Shown: positions 57,127-60,783 of the stretch, piece by piece
Layout of the letters: each line of letters begins with the position of its first letter
Numbering within the stretch: position 1 is the stretch's first letter
Assembly (NCBI GenBank): GCA_004557905.1
Contig: SFFH01000018.1
Span: 1 to 60,783 of the forward strand
Reading direction: 5' to 3'
DNA: 60,783 nt
Origin: Clostridiales bacterium
Lineage (GTDB): Bacteria > Bacillota > Clostridia > Christensenellales > Aristaeellaceae
Program-made: the position numbers and the translations under genes
The notes under the pieces: model-generated
Database searches by the model: none
Seen by the model: the letters and a program-made list of their open reading frames with translations, nothing else
Told to the model about the DNA's origin: nothing

Positions 57127-59637
57127 ATGCTGCTCAGAGAATTCCGTTCGCTGGAAAAGACGGACAACGGATACATCATCCACGGAGACGCGGCGGACGC
57201 GATGCTGGTCTTCATGACGGACGACCTGCTGCGTATCCGCGTGTCCTTTGACCGTGCGTTCAAGGAGGAGAGCTACACGCTGGTGACGACCGCGTGGCCG
57301 GACCGCATGGACGAACTGCTTGCGGACGAGCGCAAGCGCATCACGGCGCTCGACGTGCCGGCGGAGGAGACGGAGAGCACCATCACCTTCACCACGGCGA
57401 AGGTGAAGCTCGTGCTGTGCAAGAAGCCGTTCTCCTTTACGCTGTATGATCTTGATGGCAACGTCATCCATCAGGATCTGCGTGAGCGCGCTTTTGAACA
57501 GGACCAGATCGGCCGCCTGACGCACTTTTCCAAGACCGACCGTGAGTTTGATCACTTCTACGGCTTTGGCGAGAAGACCGGCCATCTGGACAAGCATGGC
57601 CGTCGCCTGCGCATGAGCCCGAAGGACGCCATCGGCCACGACCCGGAGAACGGCGATCCCATGTACAAGCACATCCCGTTCTACATCCGCGTGAACGAGA
57701 ACGACAAGCGCCCCGTCGGCCTGTTCTATCACAACAGCTACGACTGCGTGTTCGACCTGGGTCAGGAGCTCTCCGGCTACTGGGAGCGCTATACCTACTA
57801 CCAGACGGACGGCGGCGACCTCGATCTGTTCCTGCTGGCTGCGCCGACGATGCCGGGCATCCTCGATCAGTACACGATGCTGACGGGCCGCAGCGCGCTG
57901 CCGACCAAGCAGTCGCTGGGCTACTGCGCCTCGACCATGTACTATGCGGAGCTGGAGAAGGACTGCGACCAGGAGATCTACCGCGTCATCGACAAGCACG
58001 AGAAGGAAGACATCCTGATCGACAACTTCTGGCTGGCCTCCGGTTATTCCAGCGGCGAAGAGGACAACCTACGCTATGTGTTCAACTGGAACCACAAGCG
58101 CTTCCCGGATCCGAAGGCGTTCTTCGAGGAGATGAACCGCCGCGGCATCAACGTCATCCCGAACCTGAAGCCGGGCATCCTCAAGCGCCATCCGTACATG
58201 GACCTGTTCAAGAAGAACGACGTGTTCATCAAGACCCCGGACGGCAGCGCCGATTACCTTGGCCGCTGGTGGGGCGGTGAAGGCCGCTTCATCGACTTCA
58301 CCAAGCCCGCTGCGCGCGAGACCTGGAAGCAGCTGCTGGAGAAGAACATCCTGGAGATGGGCACCAAGACCGTATGGAACGACAACTGCGAGATGGACGG
58401 CGTCGAGGATCGCAACGCGCAGTGCGATTTCGAGGGCGGGAAGGGCACCATGGCGGAGCTCAAGATCCTGCACTCCAACCTGATGGCCTTCCTGGCGAAG
58501 CAGGCGATTGCGGACGTCTATCCGGGTGAGCGCCCCTACATCATCAACCGCGCGGGCTACGCAGGCATTCAGCGCTACGCACAGGTCTGGGGCGGCGACA
58601 ACCTGACTGACTGGCGCACGGTGAAGTTCAATATCGCCACCATCCTGGGCATGGGCCTGTCCGGCTGCGCGAACATGGGCTGCGATATCGGCGGCTTTGC
58701 CGGTCCGGCGCCGGAGGCGGAGCTGCTGCTGCGCTGGATTCAGAGCGGCATCTTCCAGCCGCGCTTCACGCTCAATTCCGCCAATAATGACAACACCGTG
58801 ACCCAACCGTGGATGTACGAGGAGAACCTGCCGTATATCCGCGAGGCCTACGCGCTGCGCTACCGCATGCTGCCGTATCTGTATTCCCTGATGTATGAGG
58901 CGAATCAGAACGGCATGCCGGCGATGCGCCCGCTGTTCCTCGAGTTCCCGGCGGACACGGCCTGCTATACCGACAAGAACCTCACGTTCATGTATGGCAG
59001 CAGCGTGCTGGTCGCCAACGTCGTGGAGAAGGGTGCGACCGAGCGCACGATCTATCTGCCGGCGGGCTGCACCTGGTACGACATGAACGACAACCTGAAG
59101 GCCTATGCGGGCGGTCAGACGATCAGCGTGCCGGTCGGCCCGGGCAGCATCCCGATGTTCCTGCGCGGCAGCGCCATCTTCGTTACCAGCGAGGACGTCA
59201 AGAAGATTCTGCGCGACACCTGGAAGCAGATGGACTACCTCATCGCCGCGGAGAGCGACTGCACGTTCGTTCAGTATGACGACGACGGCCATTCCGAGGA
59301 CTACAAGAACGGCGTGTACGCGAAGACGACCATCTCCGTGAAGGCGGGCGATCAGACGAAGATCTCCTTCAGCAGAGAGGGCAGCTACGAGGACACCGTG
59401 GAGCGCATCACGCTCAAGCTGGTTTCCAAGAAGAAGGGCGCGTTCTGGGCGACGGTGGACGGCAAGCCGGTCACGCGCTACATCGTCCGCGATGCCTGGG
59501 AGGAGGCCGAGAGCGGCTGGTACTACAACCTGTCCGACCGCACCATCTGGCTCAAGACGCCCAAGCCGAAGAAGAACGACTTCGATATCGTGATTTCGAC
59601 GGAGAAGTTCGATCTGATCGGCATGGCGGAGGACTGA
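57127..59637 (+). CDS. GH31 family alpha-glycosidase (second of tandem pair)
   Basis: An 836-residue intracellular GH31 paralogue of the preceding gene, collinear through its length (for example YKHIPFYIR and YWERYTYYQTDGGDLDLFLL). Catalytic regions: TVWNDNCEMDG (Asp419 nucleophile) and WGGDNLTDWRTVKFN (Asp491 acid/base), with GLSGCANMGCDIGGF. The pair share the WNDNCE variant but differ in the loop after it (YDSLLDK versus MDGVEDR), which suggests related but different substrates. AAGGAGG lies 8 nt before ATG. Downstream is a fructuronate reductase/mannitol dehydrogenase-family gene. Confidence 0.9.
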   Translation: MLLREFRSLEKTDNGYIIHGDAADAMLVFMTDDLLRIRVSFDRAFKEESYTLVTTAWPDRMDELLADERKRITALDVPAEETESTITFTTAKVKLVLCKKPFSFTLYDLDGNVIHQDLRERAFEQDQIGRLTHFSKTDREFDHFYGFGEKTGHLDKHGRRLRMSPKDAIGHDPENGDPMYKHIPFYIRVNENDKRPVGLFYHNSYDCVFDLGQELSGYWERYTYYQTDGGDLDLFLLAAPTMPGILDQYTMLTGRSALPTKQSLGYCASTMYYAELEKDCDQEIYRVIDKHEKEDILIDNFWLASGYSSGEEDNLRYVFNWNHKRFPDPKAFFEEMNRRGINVIPNLKPGILKRHPYMDLFKKNDVFIKTPDGSADYLGRWWGGEGRFIDFTKPAARETWKQLLEKNILEMGTKTVWNDNCEMDGVEDRNAQCDFEGGKGTMAELKILHSNLMAFLAKQAIADVYPGERPYIINRAGYAGIQRYAQVWGGDNLTDWRTVKFNIATILGMGLSGCANMGCDIGGFAGPAPEAELLLRWIQSGIFQPRFTLNSANNDNTVTQPWMYEENLPYIREAYALRYRMLPYLYSLMYEANQNGMPAMRPLFLEFPADTACYTDKNLTFMYGSSVLVANVVEKGATERTIYLPAGCTWYDMNDNLKAYAGGQTISVPVGPGSIPMFLRGSAIFVTSEDVKKILRDTWKQMDYLIAAESDCTFVQYDDDGHSEDYKNGVYAKTTISVKAGDQTKISFSREGSYEDTVERITLKLVSKKKGAFWATVDGKPVTRYIVRDAWEEAESGWYYNLSDRTIWLKTPKPKKNDFDIVISTEKFDLIGMAED

Positions 59638-59685
59638 TTCCTCCGGTATGCCGTGAACAAAGATAAGAAAAGAGGTTGATTGATC

Positions 59686-60783
59686 ATGAAGCTGACCCTT
59701 CAGGGAATCAAGGATACTGCCGCGTGGACGCAGGCCGGCATCAAGCTGCCCGCGTACGACGTGGAGGCAGTGGCAAAGAAGACGAAGGAGAACCCGGTCT
59801 GGGTGCACTTTGGCGCGGGCAACATCTTCCGCATCTTCATCGGCGGCATCGCCGACAAGCTGCTCACCAGCGGCGAGATGGATCGCGGCATCACCTGCGT
59901 GGAGACGTTCGACTTTGACGTGGTGGACAAAATCTACGTGCCGTACGACAACCTGGTGCTCGCCGTCACGCTTAACGCAGACGCAACCACCGACAAGCAG
60001 GTCATCGGCTCGCTGACCGAGGCGATCAAGGCGCAGTCCGCCGACGAGTCGAGCTGGAGCCGCCTGAAGACGATTTTCGCCAATCCGGGCCTGCAGATGA
60101 TCTCCTTCACCATCACGGAGAAGGGCTATGCGCTCAAGAATGCCGCGGGCGACTTCTTCCCGTTCATCCAGGCTGACATCGACAACGGCCCGGAGAAGGC
60201 GACCTCCGCGATGGCGGTCGTCTGCGCGCTTCTGAATCATCGCTTTGCAACCTGCAAGGCGCCGCTGGCGGTCGTGTCCATGGACAACTGCAGCCACAAC
60301 GGCGAGAAGCTGCGTTCCTCCATCCTGACCATGGCGCAGGAGTGGCAGAAGAAGGGCTTCGTCTCTGCTGAGTTCGTCGCCTACATTTCCGACGAGGCGC
60401 AGGTCTCGTTCCCGTGGAGCATGATCGACAAGATCACCCCGCGCCCGGCGGACTCCGTCTGCGAGGAGCTCACGAAGCTGGGCTGCGAGGACATCGCGCC
60501 GGTGATCACCTCCAAGCGCACCTACATTGCGCCGTTCGTCAACGCGGAAGGCCCGCAGTACCTGGTCGTGGAGGATCGCTTCCCGAACGGCCGTCCGGCG
60601 CTGGAGAAGGCCGGCGTGTACATGACCGACCGCGACACCGTCAACTGCACGGAGCGCATGAAGGTCACCACCTGCTTAAACCCCCTGCACACCGCGATGA
60701 GCATGTACGGCTGCCTGCTGGGCTACACCCGCATCTGCGAGGAGATGAAGGACGAGGACATCGTGAAGCTCATCAAGCGTCTG
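59686..60783 (+). CDS. Mannitol dehydrogenase/fructuronate reductase family protein (3' end beyond window)
   Basis: First 366 codons of a long-chain polyol dehydrogenase-type gene, cut by the window edge (family length is about 480-550). The Rossmann start is VWVHFGAGNIFRIFIGGIADKLL; then CVETFDFDVVD, LAVVSMDNCSHNGEKLRSSI (the conserved DN-NG block) and ERMKVTTCLNPLHTAMSMYG, the Lys/Asn/His catalytic segment. UxuB-type fructuronate reductase is favoured by the TRAP importer beside it and by uxuA in the same window. Mannitol or tagaturonate reductase are alternatives. GAGG lies upstream of ATG 59686. Confidence 0.85.
   Translation, partial: MKLTLQGIKDTAAWTQAGIKLPAYDVEAVAKKTKENPVWVHFGAGNIFRIFIGGIADKLLTSGEMDRGITCVETFDFDVVDKIYVPYDNLVLAVTLNADATTDKQVIGSLTEAIKAQSADESSWSRLKTIFANPGLQMISFTITEKGYALKNAAGDFFPFIQADIDNGPEKATSAMAVVCALLNHRFATCKAPLAVVSMDNCSHNGEKLRSSILTMAQEWQKKGFVSAEFVAYISDEAQVSFPWSMIDKITPRPADSVCEELTKLGCEDIAPVITSKRTYIAPFVNAEGPQYLVVEDRFPNGRPALEKAGVYMTDRDTVNCTERMKVTTCLNPLHTAMSMYGCLLGYTRICEEMKDEDIVKLIKRL

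Noticed and set aside
1..60783. CRISPR arrays, rRNA genes and complete insertion sequences
   Set aside because: No regularly spaced repeats, no rRNA sequence and no transposase motif were recognised.

Overview
The window looks like chromosome of a high-GC, Gram-positive, anaerobic Clostridia-type bacterium, most likely from an animal gut. The signs are strong AGGAGG ribosome-binding sites, near-consensus SigA-type promoters, lipoprotein and Sec signal peptides of Gram-positive type, a GerM-like spore germination protein and a SpoVB/MATE-type flippase. Carbohydrate uptake and uronate/glycoside enzymes dominate. The exact lineage cannot be read from the sequence (inference).

Left part (1-9.6 kb), housekeeping and mixed genes: DegV lipid-binding protein, YitT membrane protein, a secreted SH3/C39-like peptidase, the luxS-mtnN pair (AI-2 / activated methyl cycle), a GH112 beta-1,3-galactosyl-N-acetylhexosamine phosphorylase (host-glycan salvage), a flippase, and an unusual dCMP deaminase-GNAT fusion. 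At 9.6-18.8 kb there is a BMP-type nucleoside/purine ABC importer (minus strand), divergent from a three-subunit xanthine-dehydrogenase-like molybdenum hydroxylase plus a MocA/MobA-like nucleotidyltransferase. Together they look like a purine salvage/catabolism module. At 18.8-23.4 kb lie an SGNH/DltD-like protein with an MBOAT O-acyltransferase (surface polymer acylation) and a MATE exporter.

Middle part (23.4-38.7 kb): a tRNA-Ser flanked by an N-terminally deleted tyrosine recombinase, then a lipoprotein flavin reductase of the fumarate/urocanate reductase type with clearly different proline codon use (a probable island remnant); pckA; uxuA; and a large divergent sugar locus. That locus has a LacI regulator with a TIM-barrel isomerase-like protein on one side. 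On the other side are an RbsB-like binding protein, ABC ATPase and permease, a Gfo/Idh/MocA oxidoreductase (frameshifted here), a second TIM-barrel protein and a second Gfo/Idh/MocA oxidoreductase. The enzyme set resembles 3-keto (oxidoreductive) glycoside-processing pathways.

Right part (38.7-60.8 kb): PAP2 phosphatase, an iron(III)-type ABC importer, a MerR/GyrI-like regulator with a 19-bp-spacer promoter, RqcH (ribosome quality control), GerM-like protein, RdgB, and a YfcE-like phosphodiesterase. A tRNA cluster follows (Arg, Gln, Lys, Leu, Gly, Lys) that carries two damaged units: a tRNA-His reduced to its acceptor stem and a junction-bearing tRNA-Lys. Next come an AraC regulator, a YcxB-like protein, a complete TRAP transporter, two tandem GH31 glycosidases and the start of a fructuronate reductase/mannitol dehydrogenase-family gene that runs off the window. 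With uxuA, this last cluster suggests uptake and breakdown of uronic-acid-containing alpha-glycosides (inference).

A recurring theme: three transport operons place a strong hairpin between the binding-protein gene and the next transport component. No CRISPR array, rRNA or complete insertion sequence was seen.
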